A DNA stretch of 64,000 nucleotides from positions 1 through 64,000 of the forward strand of contig JAFREE010000020.1 in assembly GCA_019400425.1 (NCBI GenBank), in the 5' to 3' direction. The notes beneath the pieces are model-generated. The model searched no databases. It was not told the DNA's origin and saw only the letters and a list, made by a program, of their open reading frames with translations. Positions 23,968 to 34,818 of this stretch are shown here, one piece after another. The DNA is from Hymenochaete sp. R1. Lineage: Eukaryota; Basidiomycota; Agaricomycetes; Hymenochaetales; Hymenochaetaceae. Every line of letters starts with the position of its first letter. Position 1 is the stretch's first letter. A program made the position numbers and the translations under genes.

Positions 23968-24621
23968 TCAATAGTCTAACGACTTCCCAACTTTCAGTTC
24001 TCCTTCAAGCACTGCCAAAAGTAGCTTCAGAGCCTCTTCGGCAAAAAGGACCATATTCTGAGCTCGATCAGAGACACCTGTCACCAGCTCTTTGGCATTT
24101 TCTCCGTCTTTCGTCGCGATGGCTATAGCCACGAAACCTCTGCAATAAACCTCGTCATCTTGAGAATGCACTCTCGAGTGAATTAAACTGACACATCACG
24201 GTTGCTCGTTGTCGGACCAGCAGTGCCAGACTCGCCAATTGCATACGTCGCATCCAGCTTCTCACGAGCATCCTTAGCTAGACCGGCCACGATATCTGCA
24301 GTTGGACCGCTATAGACCATGCGAAACAAATCTGTAAGATTGCAAGTATCCAGCTTGAGTCTCGACTCGCCTATAATTCTTTCTGCTCTCCTCCGTCCAA
24401 TGGCTAAACTTCATCCTCGACTGCAGGGTGTACAGCGTAAGTCCGCCTCGGAAATACGCGCTTGCACCGGGAACGGCGAGGAGGGCTGCGGAGATGAGTC
24501 CGCCTGCTGCGGTTTCAGCGACCGCGATGGATTCGTTGCGGGATTTGAGGAGGGAGGCGATGCGGGAAGCGAGAGGTGTGAGGACCGGTGGTGGGAAGGT
24601 TGATGTGGTGTTGTCAGACAT
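23968..24621 (-). CDS. CinA C-terminal domain (PncC-like) protein
   Basis: The bacterial family deamidates nicotinamide mononucleotide; fungal copies are presumed to do the same or act in pyridine-nucleotide repair. Exons 24371-24621, 24193-24309 and 23968-24139 give 179 residues, the size of the isolated CinA-C domain. The diagnostic blocks are SIAVAETAAGGLISAALLAV, PGASAYFRGG near the front, ESGTAGP in the middle, and a C-terminal helix with AEEALKLLL. The first intron (24310-24370) must start with GC (AG then GCGAGT) to give NYSGPTADIVAGL; no GT donor rescues the frame. Confidence 0.85.
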
Positions 24622-25225
24622 TTTGTTGGTGTGGTGAGAGTGAGAGTGGGGGACTGCGAAGGGGCAAAGGAGGACTGGAAGGATTGGGGGTGGTTTTGCA
24701 GTACCAGGGTGAGATATCAGTCAGCTGAAAGTGGTCTTTTGTCAGCGTGAGTAGTTCAGCTTTCTAAGGATGTACCTGCGTTTTGTACGGACGACCCATA
24801 AATGTCGAAGTCACCAGACGATCCGCTGCAAGTTATCATCTTATCAAGTCTAGTCTATAATCGATGAGGTCATTGCATGTGTGTTCAGATTGAATAGATG
24901 AGATGATATGCTTTGGTTATCAGCATCATAGTATGGTATGACGCCAATCGGGCACACGCCGATATGTCTTTCTAAAATTGAGACAATGTATGAGGAGATA
25001 AGACAACGAAGATTTATCCAGGAGAAGCTCCAGAGAAAAGTACACGATTTGAAGTACAGTTTAGAGAGAGAATGAGTGAACCAATGAGAGTATTTCTAAA
25101 GTGAATGGTCTAGAGGGAGACAGAGACAGAGACACAAACCAAAGGAGCGAGAAATATGAAAGAGAAGGAGAAGAGTGAGAGGAATAGACTGATATTCTGA
25201 AGGTTCGCCACAGGTCGAATTCTTG
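24622..25225. other. Spacer between CinA-C and DUF1275 genes
   Basis: This 604-base interval should hold the CinA-C promoter and the DUF1275 3' end. No open frame with protein character is seen. Confidence 0.4.
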
Positions 25226-26225
25226 TTACCGGGGAGCCGTCGTCTTCGCAGGAACAAATAGCCACCCAAGCGCAATAACAAACCGGATGCCCGTCCCAAC
25301 CCCAAACGCTCCAGCGCTTCCCACCTGATCTAAAATCGCCCTCCCAACGAATCCCCCAAGGAAGAGCGCAAACACCCCAAGCATCCGATGATCCCTCGAG
25401 ATCACAAACGTCCTCTTGAACAGCTTTGGGTCGCTCATAAGCTCGCACCAGACCGTCGTCAACACCACCGTCGTCGCAAACTGCGAGTTGACCCGCTTGC
25501 CCATGATCCCCTGCAGCCCGACGCTGGCGCTCGCGAATCCGAGCGCAACGAAGCTGAGTGCGTTCGTCCACGCCGGTTCACCGCGGAAGCCTGCGATGGA
25601 GCCCTGTCCACCCTGCCAGACGGTGACGGCAGCGGCCATGGTGAAGAGAGCCTGGATGAGTGTTCCGAGGAAAAGCCAGAGACGGGTGTTGTTGCCTATC
25701 TTGTCGCCGATGCGTCCGAGGGAGGCGCCGCCGAGGAAAGTGAGGAGGGAGACGAGCGCTTGACGGTCGGCCATTTGGAATGTGAAATCGGTGTTGCCTG
25801 GGGAGAAGAGGCGGGCAATGGCGAGTGCGAGCTGCGGAAAGAGTCACGATAGTAAAGTCTAAGCATTACAGAAAGGTTAAAAGAAGGCGGGTCGGTCTAT
25901 GTACGTACTTGGACGGTGTTGCCTGTCTGGAAGCCGCACCACACGAAGACGGCGGTGAAGGAGATGGCATCGCTGCGGCGACTCGGTCAGGAAATCCACA
26001 ACCCCTATTTACTGGCAATTCGACGTACATGAACCCCGTCATAAAGCAGAAGCTCGCCAGAGGCGAGGTTGCCTGGAGCGGGTCAACATTTTGCATAAGG
26101 TAGTCGCTCCAAGACACTGTGTATTTATCTTTGAACGACGTTGTGGCTGGCGCCGGCAGCGTCGTCTCGGATATTTGCTGTTGCTGCTGTGGATGCCTTT
26201 CTTTAGGCTCGATTGTATTGGACAT
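25226..26225 (-). CDS. DUF1275 (YoaK-like) membrane protein, copy 1
   Basis: Exons 26029-26225, 25909-25972 and 25226-25831 give 288 residues. Six or seven hydrophobic segments follow a polar Gln-rich N-terminus. Family marks are FCFMTGF, FTAVFVWCGFQTGNTVQ, DRQALVSLLTFLGGASLGRI, LGFASASVGLQG and VNSQFATTVVLT. It is a plasma-membrane or vacuolar protein of unknown substrate, seen in fungi and bacteria. The gene at 28800-29789 is a paralogue with exon lengths of 197, 64 and 609 nt against 197, 64 and 606 nt here, so they arose by duplication of an already spliced gene structure. Confidence 0.9.
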
Positions 26226-27085
26226 GTTTGCTCAAGAAAGCTAAAGAATGTGGCTTGGAGAAGGGGTACGAGAAAGAAAGAATGACTCGGTGAGAAGATG
26301 GAGGGGAAATGACACGGAGGAGCCGGGATCATGGGATATTTATCGCGGCTAGTAGTGGTGGAGGAGGACACGGAGATTTTACTAGCGCATACAACAACAG
26401 TCGGCGGGCGGTCGAAAGCGGTGACCCGTTTCGCTCTATCTCCGCTTCGCCACAGGTCGGCACTCGCCCTCGACCACGGTCTCGAGTCTCTTGGCGAGAA
26501 CGCTCGATGCAGCGACATTGACAACATCGGAAGTTGAGTGGCTTGATTGGTTCCGTTCAACCAGTAAAAAAAGTCAGGAAGCTCCAAGTAAAGGTACGGA
26601 TGGATACGCCTTTCATTGCAAATGGTAAACATTCAAGTTCTACTACGATCTAGTGCATAGTTCCAGTTCATCTGAATTTGATCGTGCTTATCTCTCTTCA
26701 TCTCGTACGGCAATATCCGTATATCAATCCATCGAAAGAGTGAACAGTTTAGCAGAATAGAGCCATACAAAACAAAACAAAAATCAGACACTTCATGAGA
26801 CCCAGAATCGATCGTGGGTTAAAGACTTCGACCGACTTCCCACCAAATTTCATTGGCCGATGATGCCGGAAAGAAAGAGTAGGAAGCGTGGAGTCTGGCG
26901 TTGCAGCATCATACCAAGAATGTCCACCTTAAAGTGCGGAGTTGCCTTGTTCAGACTGCTGCCCTCTAAAACCATGCATACAAGAGCGACTCTGGTCTTC
27001 AACGGCCCTGCTTTTATCTGCGCATAAGGTTTTGCTACGCTGTTAAGAGCAAAAATACTTACTGGAAATTTAGTTACTGTTCCGA
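26226..27085. other. Intergenic region, no gene supported
   Basis: 860 bases upstream of DUF1275 copy 1 and downstream of the unknown gene at 27086. An A-rich AACAAAAC-type tract lies at 26764-26781. Open frames at 26039-26632 are shadows or lack protein character. Confidence 0.4.
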
Positions 27086-27781
27086 CTAGTATGGAGGAAG
27101 CTCCTGGTTCATCGGAGTTGAAGTCTGCGATTGCGATGCATCCAACGCGGCAAGATGATCCACCAAGTCATCCATGACACTCCGTTGTCTCGTATGCATT
27201 CCTTCGCTTGCAGAAACCACCGTACCGGCCATATTAGTCGAAACGGCATTGGCGCTAGGTAATCTGTCGGGTATCAATGGTCCTGCATCAGGCTCAAATC
27301 CTGGAGCGACACGGCGCAATGCTTCTCTTCGTCTCCTTTCCTTCTCATCCGTTCGCTGCTTAATAACCGCTTCATGTCTGGTTGCATGGGCGACTAGAGT
27401 TGAGCGGCGTGATGACTCCAAGGTAAGAATGTGTGGTTCCAGAGTGAACGGGTAAGCAAACTGGAAGTTGTTTAGTTACTGATTTGTGCAGGTGAGCGCC
27501 AAGTCAGAATGAACATCTGACTGACATAGGCATTGATATCATCCGGGAGAGGAGGTATGTCCGGAGGGGCTGTTATCTGTTCGCGTGGAATATTTTTGGA
27601 TAGCAATGAATCGCCTGGTAGGGAAAAGGATAGGGATCGAAAGACATACAGGCTTGGGTATACGGAGGCTTGGCGACTTGATGAATGGGACATGCGATGC
27701 GGCCGCATACTGTGCTAAGAATGAAGATGAGAAATGCGTGAGGCTCAAGAAATTATCTGTCTACTTACACTGTTCATGCAT
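27086..27781 (-). CDS. Conserved-looking unknown protein with a 13-nt first exon
   Basis: Exons 27769-27781, 27650-27714, 27526-27576 and 27086-27460 join in phases 1, 0 and 0 to 167 residues. The reading across the junctions is coherent: SPSLRIPKP, ITAPPDIPPLPDDINAY and FAYPFTLEPHILTLE, then a basic charged helix KQRTDEKERRRREALRRV and a polar tail. I do not recognise a named family. The first exon carries only ATG plus three codons and one base. No signal or membrane segment is visible; it is probably a small soluble or complex-bound protein. Confidence 0.55.
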
Positions 27782-27904
27782 AGCTGATTGGGTTGACGAA
27801 GTAGGAAGAGACGGAATGCCGCCGATGAAGGGAAGGACGACTCGAGAGAGGATCACAGATCTAAGAGAGAAGGGAGCACCGCAAAACCCGGAGGCGTCGG
27901 AAAA

Positions 27905-28206
27905 ATGCACGTGACTTTTAGTGCCAAGAATGAGAGTTCACCGATCAAACGCCCCAGCTACCCCAGCCCAGTCCGAGACTCAGTCGACGCTTCTTCTCTT
28001 TCGTCATGCCTCCGCCTGCTGCTTCCCCAACAGTCGTCCGGTCTTCGTATGTTCTACAGACCAATCTACCTTTTACGGCTTGGAAAAACGTAATAAGCAA
28101 CACTGGCAGAAACTTGAGCGTCATTTTGGGACCAGCTCGAAGCCTTGAATTCGAAGCATTGTTAATGGCCTTCATTACAGCATGGCCCGAGACCGAAGAT
28201 AATTGA
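27905..28206 (+). CDS. Possible short gene divergent from the unknown gene
   Basis: An ATG at 28006 opens 66 codons (starts MPPPAASPTVVRSS) to a stop at 28206, with a possible donor GTATGT at 28047. The piece has some protein character but no homologue I can name, and it may be one exon of a larger gene or random. Confidence 0.2.
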
Positions 28207-28799
28207 CGCATTCAAAGGAAGAAAATAACTCAACGGGAAACCTTTGCAAACATTGAAAAGCTTCTTGTCGTGCCTGGTACGCGAGGGCGTTACTCGAGAA
28301 CACCGATAATTCTAAGCAACACGTTTCACAGTAGATCGTAGAACACATGGTGTCATACTGTGGGTGATCGTGGTCTAGAAGTTACTGACGGCTAACGCGC
28401 TGACTCTGAGATCTTGGCATTTTGTACTTCATCTGTCACTACCCATTAAAATTACCCGGAGATCGATTTCCGGTTGGGTATTCGGTTACTATTCCACGTC
28501 AATTTGTTGAACAAAAGACTTGGATGAGCCCATTTTGTGAGTCTTCTAATTTTAATTCATAAAAATCAATAATCATCCTTTTCATTGACGGAAAACTCGT
28601 GAAGACTTCAAAGTACATTACAAAGGACATACAAAGAACCTTGTTCTAGATCTAAAGCATATGCTCGTGATGGAAGGGAGAAAAGAAAGGACTGGAAAGC
28701 TAAAGCTATACGTTACACAAAGCGACAGCGGGAGACCAAAGCAAAAAGCAATAGGGATAACAAACGTCCGGGAAGATGCTACATACTCAGTGACAGAGA
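28207..28799. other. Intergenic region
   Basis: 593 bases with no supported gene. It lies 3' of DUF1275 copy 2, so part of it is the 3' untranslated region of that gene. Confidence 0.4.
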
Positions 28800-29789
28800 C
28801 TAGTTGACATGCTCCGTGTGTAGAGCGGGAACAAACAGCCACCCAAAAGCGATGATCACTCGGAAGATGACTCCAATTCCAAAGGTCCCTGCGTCCCCAA
28901 AGTGGTCGATGATGGCACACCCAGTGAAACCACCGAGGAACGCGCCAAGGATGGCATATACCCTGTGGTCGCGCGAGTTTACAAATTTCCGCCAGAAGAG
29001 CTTCGGATCCGCGATGAGCTCGACCCAGACGCTCGTCAATACACACGTTGTCCCGAATTGCGAGTTGAGCCGCCTCCCAAGAACGCCCTGCAGTCCCTGG
29101 CTAGCTGATGCGAAGCCGAGTGCAACATCCCCGAGTACGTTTGTCCACGCAGGTGTGCCGCGATCGCTGGCGATGGAATGCTCGCCGTCTTGCCAGATAG
29201 CAATCGCTGCGGCTGCCGTGAGGAGTGCCTGGAGCATCGTGCCCAGAAAGAGCCACAGTCGAGTTGTGGGTCCGATTTTATCACCTATGCGCCCGACGAA
29301 TGTGCCGCCGGTGAAAGTAAGTAGGGATACGAGAGCTTGACGGTCAGCGGTGCGTAGCGAGCGATCCGTACTCCCCGGCGCGAATAATCTGGCGAGTGCT
29401 AAGGAAAGCTGAGAAACGAGGTCAGTGCACCGTCATTGAGGTAATTGAATTGATGCGCATTAACTGACCTGTATAGTGTTGCCAGTTTGGAACCCACACC
29501 ACACAAAAACGGCCGTGAAAGAAATTGCATCGCTGGGTAAAGGTTGATATTCGTCATCTATTCGAAGAGATCAACAGCGAGAAAATACATACATGAACCC
29601 CGACATAAAGCAATAACCAGTCATTAAAGGCGTGCAATATGCGGTATCTACCCCCCGCATGAGGTATTCCCGCCATGATAGCTGCTGATCCTCCTTTGAT
29701 TCCATCGACCCAGGGAGTGTCTGCTCTTCGACATCCCTCTCTCTTTTTGACTCGGTGACTTCGATCGTGTAATTTTGTTCTGGGTGCAT
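28800..29789 (-). CDS. DUF1275 (YoaK-like) membrane protein, copy 2
   Basis: Exons 29593-29789, 29469-29532 and 28800-29408 give 289 residues. It carries the same marks as copy 1: WREYLMRGVD, YCFMSGF, FTAVFVWCGFQTGNTIQ, DRQALVSLLTFTGGTFVGRI, LGFASASQGLQG and LNSQFGTTCVLT. The polar N-terminus is shorter in Gln and richer in Glu than copy 1. Both introns fall at the same residues. It is in the same orientation as copy 1, 2.6 kb away, with one unrelated gene between, so the duplication is near-tandem. The substrate is unknown. Confidence 0.9.
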
Positions 29790-30952
29790 TTCTTTACAGA
29801 TTCGAAAGGTAGAGAGGTATGAAGCGACTGCACGAGGGCGAAGGGGGTAGGAAGAGAAGGTTGGAGAAGCGGAGCCTTCACGTCCCTTTTATTCGGCCAA
29901 AGGGCGGAAAGGGCTAACGCTATGTTTGTGACTTGGGTTTTTCGGTTTTTCTCGATCCTTGGACTCCGCAACGCATCGCTTGTCGATGTAGAATTGGTAG
30001 GATACGCGTGCTTGGCACGCTGGGCATTCCTTATTTTTTCCTCTTGGACTACCGATAAGGGATAACAAACAGCACGGATTGGTTCCGCCCTCGCTAAGCA
30101 TAAGGCTTGGGTGTTCGAAATACGTTGACTTGGCGTTTCTTGCTCGATGAGCGGGAGTACGAGGATACAATGGCCGACTGCGGAAACGTCACGCTCAGCT
30201 GTGTTCAATTTTGGTGCGAGAACAGGTAAGACAGACAATGAGGAGAGGCGCCGACGGTGTCCCGGCCTCGAATGGACATCGCGTGGAGGGAGGGCCAAGA
30301 CAAGGCTGTGCGGTTCGTCATGTCGAATATTACAATTTTCCCTCATAATTGTGCATCCGTGTCTGTAAAAGGCTTGTTCTCGATGGTGATAGGCTGGCAA
30401 GGATGAAATGCATGAATTGCCTAGAAAAGAAATGGACTCAATGGAAATGATACGCGATCCTTGGCCAGAGGTGATTGGCTGGAGGAATGAAGGCGCTCTT
30501 TTGATTTGATGGTCGTAGTCTAAATCTGAGTTGAAAAAGTCCCGCTCTAGTGAATCGCGATAAATTTAAAATAGGAAGGTCTTTGACAATCTGTACATCT
30601 CGCTTCTCCGACGAAGCTAGTTGACTGTAACAGAGTTCGGGAATCTTTCCTGGCGGTGATCGAGTGGGATGGCAAAGAGCGCCGCACCTACCGAGACAGA
30701 CCTTTTGAGATTCATTTGTCATTTCGACATCATTCGGCACAAAACATATTCGTACTGCCTCTCGAGAATCACCTCACCAAACGCCACGGATGGTTGGTTT
30801 CTCACATATGTAGCCGTTGCTTTCTCTCGCTTAAGTCGAGCAAGAGCATCGACAACGCCGTTGCACCGTTCGCATGCTTACACGGTGCTCGTGGGCGCCG
30901 AACGGTGAATGTTCCGTGTTGAAGCCTATCAACCTTTGAGACCTTTCCGATC
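29790..30952. other. Long intergenic region, no gene supported
   Basis: 1.16 kb. The long minus-strand frame that overlaps DUF1275 copy 2 and runs to 30400 is a shadow. A plus-strand frame from 30669 for 79 codons (starts MAKSAAPTETDLLRF) is mildly protein-like but cannot be extended. Confidence 0.35.
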
Positions 30953-31411
30953 TTACGGCAGTGTAGCACCGGGATATAGCTTCATTTTCATGAAATGCGG
31001 GCGATTAACGAAACAGAAAAGAGTTTGTTTTGGAACACCGCTTTGCACATAACGAACCCACTCTTTTGGCAGTGCCGCCCCACCCCAGTGTCTGAAAAAT
31101 TGCTCCCGCTTGGATTCCAAGTCTGAAATGAAATTGAACATTATTACTGACAACAATTCCTCTCCGGCCTTGTCACCCTTGATTCCTTTGACCGACCATT
31201 CCGGAAGAAAACGAAAGATAAACTTTCAAACGAGCTCTACGCTGCCCCAGATTCTCAGGGATGGACTCTTGGCGTGAGTAACAACGACGAAAAGTTCGAC
31301 AGTAACCAATGGCCTGCTTCCATTTAACGCACGAGCGTCGAGTCTCTGAGAATGATATTTAAGGCCTTTGTTGTGAGCGCGACGGATTGGCTTCTCGAAA
31401 GAGCTCACCAA
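30953..31411 (-). pseudogene. Protein-like frame broken by an in-frame TGA
   Basis: Two minus-strand segments, 31226-31411 and 30953-31225, are in the same frame and separated by one TGA at 31226-31228. Downstream of the stop the reading is convincingly protein-like, with KGIKGDKAGEELLSVIMFNF, SKREQFFRHWGGAALPKEW and RPHFMKMKLYPG. Upstream it reads RPLVTVELFVVVTH and SLRIWGSVELV. Either this is a pseudogene with a nonsense change, or a short intron spans the TGA; the only nearby donors would leave introns under 30 nt. The family is not recognised. A further minus-strand frame at 31543-31779 with a hydrophobic stretch may be part of the same relic. Confidence 0.4.
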
Positions 31412-32595
31412 CTTAACAGACGTTTACCCTGATACCACTCGCCCATCAGATTACTCTGGGTACGCCCAGAATCTCAGGTTGCTGTTAGGGGAGGGGGGCG
31501 CGCCACGCTGGAAGTCTTGGAAAAGGACTGAGTGTTCAAAATCTAGAATGCTGAGTGACACCAACGTAAAGGACTAATTGCCTTCATACGGACAAGCATC
31601 ACAAGAACTTCAAGAACCTGAAAAATCGGATAACTGGACGCCATGGAGAGGCTGCAAAGGTCAATGTACGTATGATAACCTATCATTGGGTGCCGAATAA
31701 ATGTACGAGAATGGGAGATGCAAAGAGACTCTGGATCGAAGACTGAATCGTGCGTTGTGAACCATGCGCTTGAGTCCAAGAAACCTCAAAGGAGCTACAC
31801 CAGCCGCTGCATTCGGTCACTTAATGTGTGCACCCTCAAATCGGGTTTGGGCAGTCTGTGGAGAGGCCGAATCGGGAAGTTAGTCGCTGAATGTTGTGTA
31901 TTGAAAAATCGACTTACAACCCGATACGAAAAACATGAGATTCTGAGTACCGCCGGGACCTTCCACACGTTCTTACGACGCATACACGGCCGAATAGAAT
32001 GCTGCCCGATGACTCCCCCCGTGAACAGTCGTCGTACGTTCCCTAGAAAGCTGAGTTGCTTATGGTTGTACAAAAGGGCTCACTGAAGCTGGTACGGGTC
32101 GGGGAATGAGGGCGCTATTAAGCGATGGCGGTCACTATACGAGAACAGCAGGTGCAAAACAAGCGGCTATAGATCGAAAGCTAAGTTTAGAGCAGTTGCA
32201 AATTGCAATGCGCTCGATTTTGAACCTGAAACCATAGAACTACAGTTTGTCTCAAAACGCGCGCTCCCGAAAGGGGTTTTATAGCGAATAAAGAAATAGA
32301 CCGGACCGGGAACGTACCTATTGGCAAAGCTACGGAAACGAGTACGTTTTGTTGCACTGTTAGGCCATTCAAAGGTACAATATGTTGCTTCCCTATGCCA
32401 TGTTTGTGCAATATCGTGTATTTGTCCCCCCGGATTTATCTACTTTCTCGCTTTCCTCTAAGCGAAGAAAATAGTATGCTGGCGAAGAACACGTACATGT
32501 CTTTCACAGCAGAGAATGTGGAGATGCATATAAAGAGCTTGGTTTCATGCCCCCTTTCTCTCAAGTCGCTACCCCGAGACACATCATCAGTAAAC
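31412..32595. other. Region with degraded coding traces
   Basis: 1.18 kb. Minus-strand frames at 31543-31779 and 31795-32073 have some protein character but carry stops and no clean splice sites. The final 200 bases should be the promoter of phosphatase copy 2. Confidence 0.35.
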
Positions 32596-33267
32596 ATGTC
32601 CTCTTTCGCCTACGAAAGCATTGCTTACATCGGTTACGGAATCTACCTTGGACAGAAGGAAGCCGCCAATGTCACGTTGCTCAGTGCCGAGGCAATTAGC
32701 CATGTTGTGACCATAGGCACCCAGCCCAACGACGCAGGTTTGTTCCCGTCGAATGGCATCGCTCAGCTCTATGTCCATCTCAACGACACAGACGACGCCG
32801 ACCTCGCAACCACGTACGATACCTATCAAGTTGGCCGATTTATCAAGTCTGGGACCTCTGGCCATAACAAGACACTCATCCATTGCGATAAGGGTGTTTC
32901 ACGTTCCGCAGCGACGTTGATCATGTTTTTGATCGACGAAAAGGGGCACAGCGTCGAGCAAGCACTGAAACGTATTCTAGGAGGCGAGCCGTACACCAGG
33001 CGCCTTTCGATCAACCCTCGGCCGACGTTCCTCGTCGCTCTGTACTATAGGGAGGTTCTGAAGGGCAAATGTTCCAGCGTGAGAGTCAGCACTTTACCGG
33101 CCTACGAGACGAACGACCCTTCGAGAAAGAAGGAATTGAACGAGGCTTTCGCAATAAACGCTTTGGGGCACGTCAGTTGGTCAGGCTGCGCGAGAGATGT
33201 CGGGTCTCCTGTATATTGTCCCTTGTTCCTCCAGCACGCACAGGAACTTCCACGTTTTGCTATTTGA
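32596..33267 (+). CDS. Dual-specificity phosphatase, copy 2
   Basis: Intronless, 223 residues from the ATG at 32596. The frame is open for 67 codons further upstream, but paralogue alignment starts at this Met (IAYIGYGIYLG at residue 9). The signature is HCDKGVSRS with catalytic Cys97 and Arg103; the Ile-Ala of copy 1 is replaced by Asp-Lys, which alters the pocket charge. LIDEKGHSVEQALKRI and the C-terminal block (KKELNEAFA, SWSGCARD) match copy 1. It lies 10 kb from copy 1 on the opposite strand, so the duplication was inverted. Confidence 0.87.
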   Translation: MSSFAYESIAYIGYGIYLGQKEAANVTLLSAEAISHVVTIGTQPNDAGLFPSNGIAQLYVHLNDTDDADLATTYDTYQVGRFIKSGTSGHNKTLIHCDKGVSRSAATLIMFLIDEKGHSVEQALKRILGGEPYTRRLSINPRPTFLVALYYREVLKGKCSSVRVSTLPAYETNDPSRKKELNEAFAINALGHVSWSGCARDVGSPVYCPLFLQHAQELPRFAI

Positions 33268-33675
33268 TTCATATTGGCGCGCTTGTCATATATTTACTTA
33301 GTACACGGAGAACAGATTGACCTATAAAACACGTTGAAAGTCTTATTTTGAAGATAACGGATATGACACGACGCACTGAATGCTTATTTCTTGCCTAATG
33401 ATTCTTAAAGTCGCTTGAGCACAATGCTGCCTCCTTGAATGCAGGCCAAAATGAATTCCAAATGAAATGCGCGTTGAATATTATACTAAACAAATAATAA
33501 TGAAGTATGCTTTTCGTTGCTAGATGGGATGGATTAGATAGACGATTCCCAATGACAGATACTGGTGCGAAAATAAGTTCATGGTTTGCTGTACTGGACC
33601 TCTATCGTCTAATATACTTCCGCAATCATCTGAAGCGACCGGTCAATACACTTCCCTATCACCAGGAAGAGCGAC
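33268..33675. other. Convergent 3' region
   Basis: 408 bases between the phosphatase stop (plus) and the ribosomal protein stop (minus). AT-rich, no gene seen. Confidence 0.4.
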
Positions 33676-34818
33676 TTACGACTTGTTACGCGCTACGACA
33701 GACTCCGGAGAAGTGAGAAATCCGTTAGCACCACCCATCCGTTCTTGCATCTCAAGCGCAGCCGAATGGAAAGCATCATGGAGACCTATGGGCGTATTTG
33801 GACATAAAATATGTGGCAGCAGCCGGGTATGGAATGCCCGTTGCGCAACTTTCCCCCCCTAATGACAATGAGAATTTTATTGAAGGGGACAAAAAAAGGC
33901 AAGAGTAACTTACAAATTGGTGGAAAATCCCACCCATTATGCCCTCCACCGTCGTACCTTGTATCTTGAACAACCCAGGACTGTCCTTCACTAAATCTAC
34001 GTCACCTTGAGATCTCACAGCCTGTGACAACGGAGACTTCCGCTTGGAAGGCGCGATTGGCGTCCAACGCATCATTCGTAAGAGGTCCCATTTCGATCCA
34101 ACAAATTGACCAAGGTGGTGAGTATGCAGTGCTCGGTACGCAATCATGTCGATATTAAAAGTCGAGGCCGAGGCCCGGCCGGATTTGACGAGTTGTTGAG
34201 ACGCGGAATGTAGGAAAAGAAGTGTGTACGTATGGAGCACACGACGGCCTAAATAATTTTGTTAGAGGCATTTAAGAGTTTTGAGAAAAAACAGAGCCAG
34301 CAAAAAAGAATCGTACCAATGAACGAGAGCCGACTGTTATGTCCCGCCCAAGCTTCTTGCGCACTAATGTGCGTGAGCATTTGCGACGCAACCGCATCCG
34401 GAAACTCTAAGGGTGGAAACAGCTCCTTAAGATATGCTTTCAATGGCGCCGACTCCGTCGCCGTCCGCTGTCTTGGGTATGATACTACCGACGACCTGCT
34501 GTCGTGCCGTTTCGTCCGAGATGAATAACTCCGCGATCCATACGACTCATCATCCAAGTAAGCTACTTGCTCCTGGTCCTCGACTATTGACCTGCTTGCA
34601 GTAGCCGCTGCAGCATATCTCCGAGAGGCCAATGCTGGGCACAGAAGAAAAGTTAGTTTACGAGCTTCAAACTCAGGTTGCAGTCAAGTTTTCTGCTCAC
34701 ACGTCGCGGACAAGGTTTTTTCAAGTCTCTTCCTTCCACCGACAGAATGCAGACATCCTCTTTGAGACCTAAGAGCACACTCTGCGGATGATGCCAAAGA
34801 GGAGAGCGCACGCGACAT
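33676..34818 (-). CDS. Mitochondrial ribosomal RNase III-like protein (mL44/mL57 type)
   Basis: Exons 34701-34818, 34317-34634, 33914-34248 and 33676-33858 give 317 residues. The N-terminus is basic, Ser/Ala-rich and free of acidic residues for its first dozen positions, as in a mitochondrial presequence. The RNase III fold follows the motif LTHISAQEAWAGHNSRLSFIG, where catalytic enzymes read ALTH...HNERLEFLGD; the catalytic acidic residues are replaced, so it should be structural, as in fungal large-subunit proteins mL44 and mL57. The last exon reads GGKVAQRAFHTRLLPHIL. I cannot decide between mL44 and mL57 from sequence alone. Confidence 0.78.

Noticed and set aside
29648..30400. A 250-codon minus-strand open frame
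   Set aside because: It is out of frame with, and overlaps, exon 1 of DUF1275 copy 2, and its composition is not protein-like.
31180..31275. Plus-strand exon candidate ending in GTGAGT
   Set aside because: The minus-strand reading of the same bases is much more protein-like and continues in frame.
32395..32595. 67 extra codons at the front of phosphatase copy 2
   Set aside because: The paralogue aligns only from the Met at 32596, and the extra part has no protein character.
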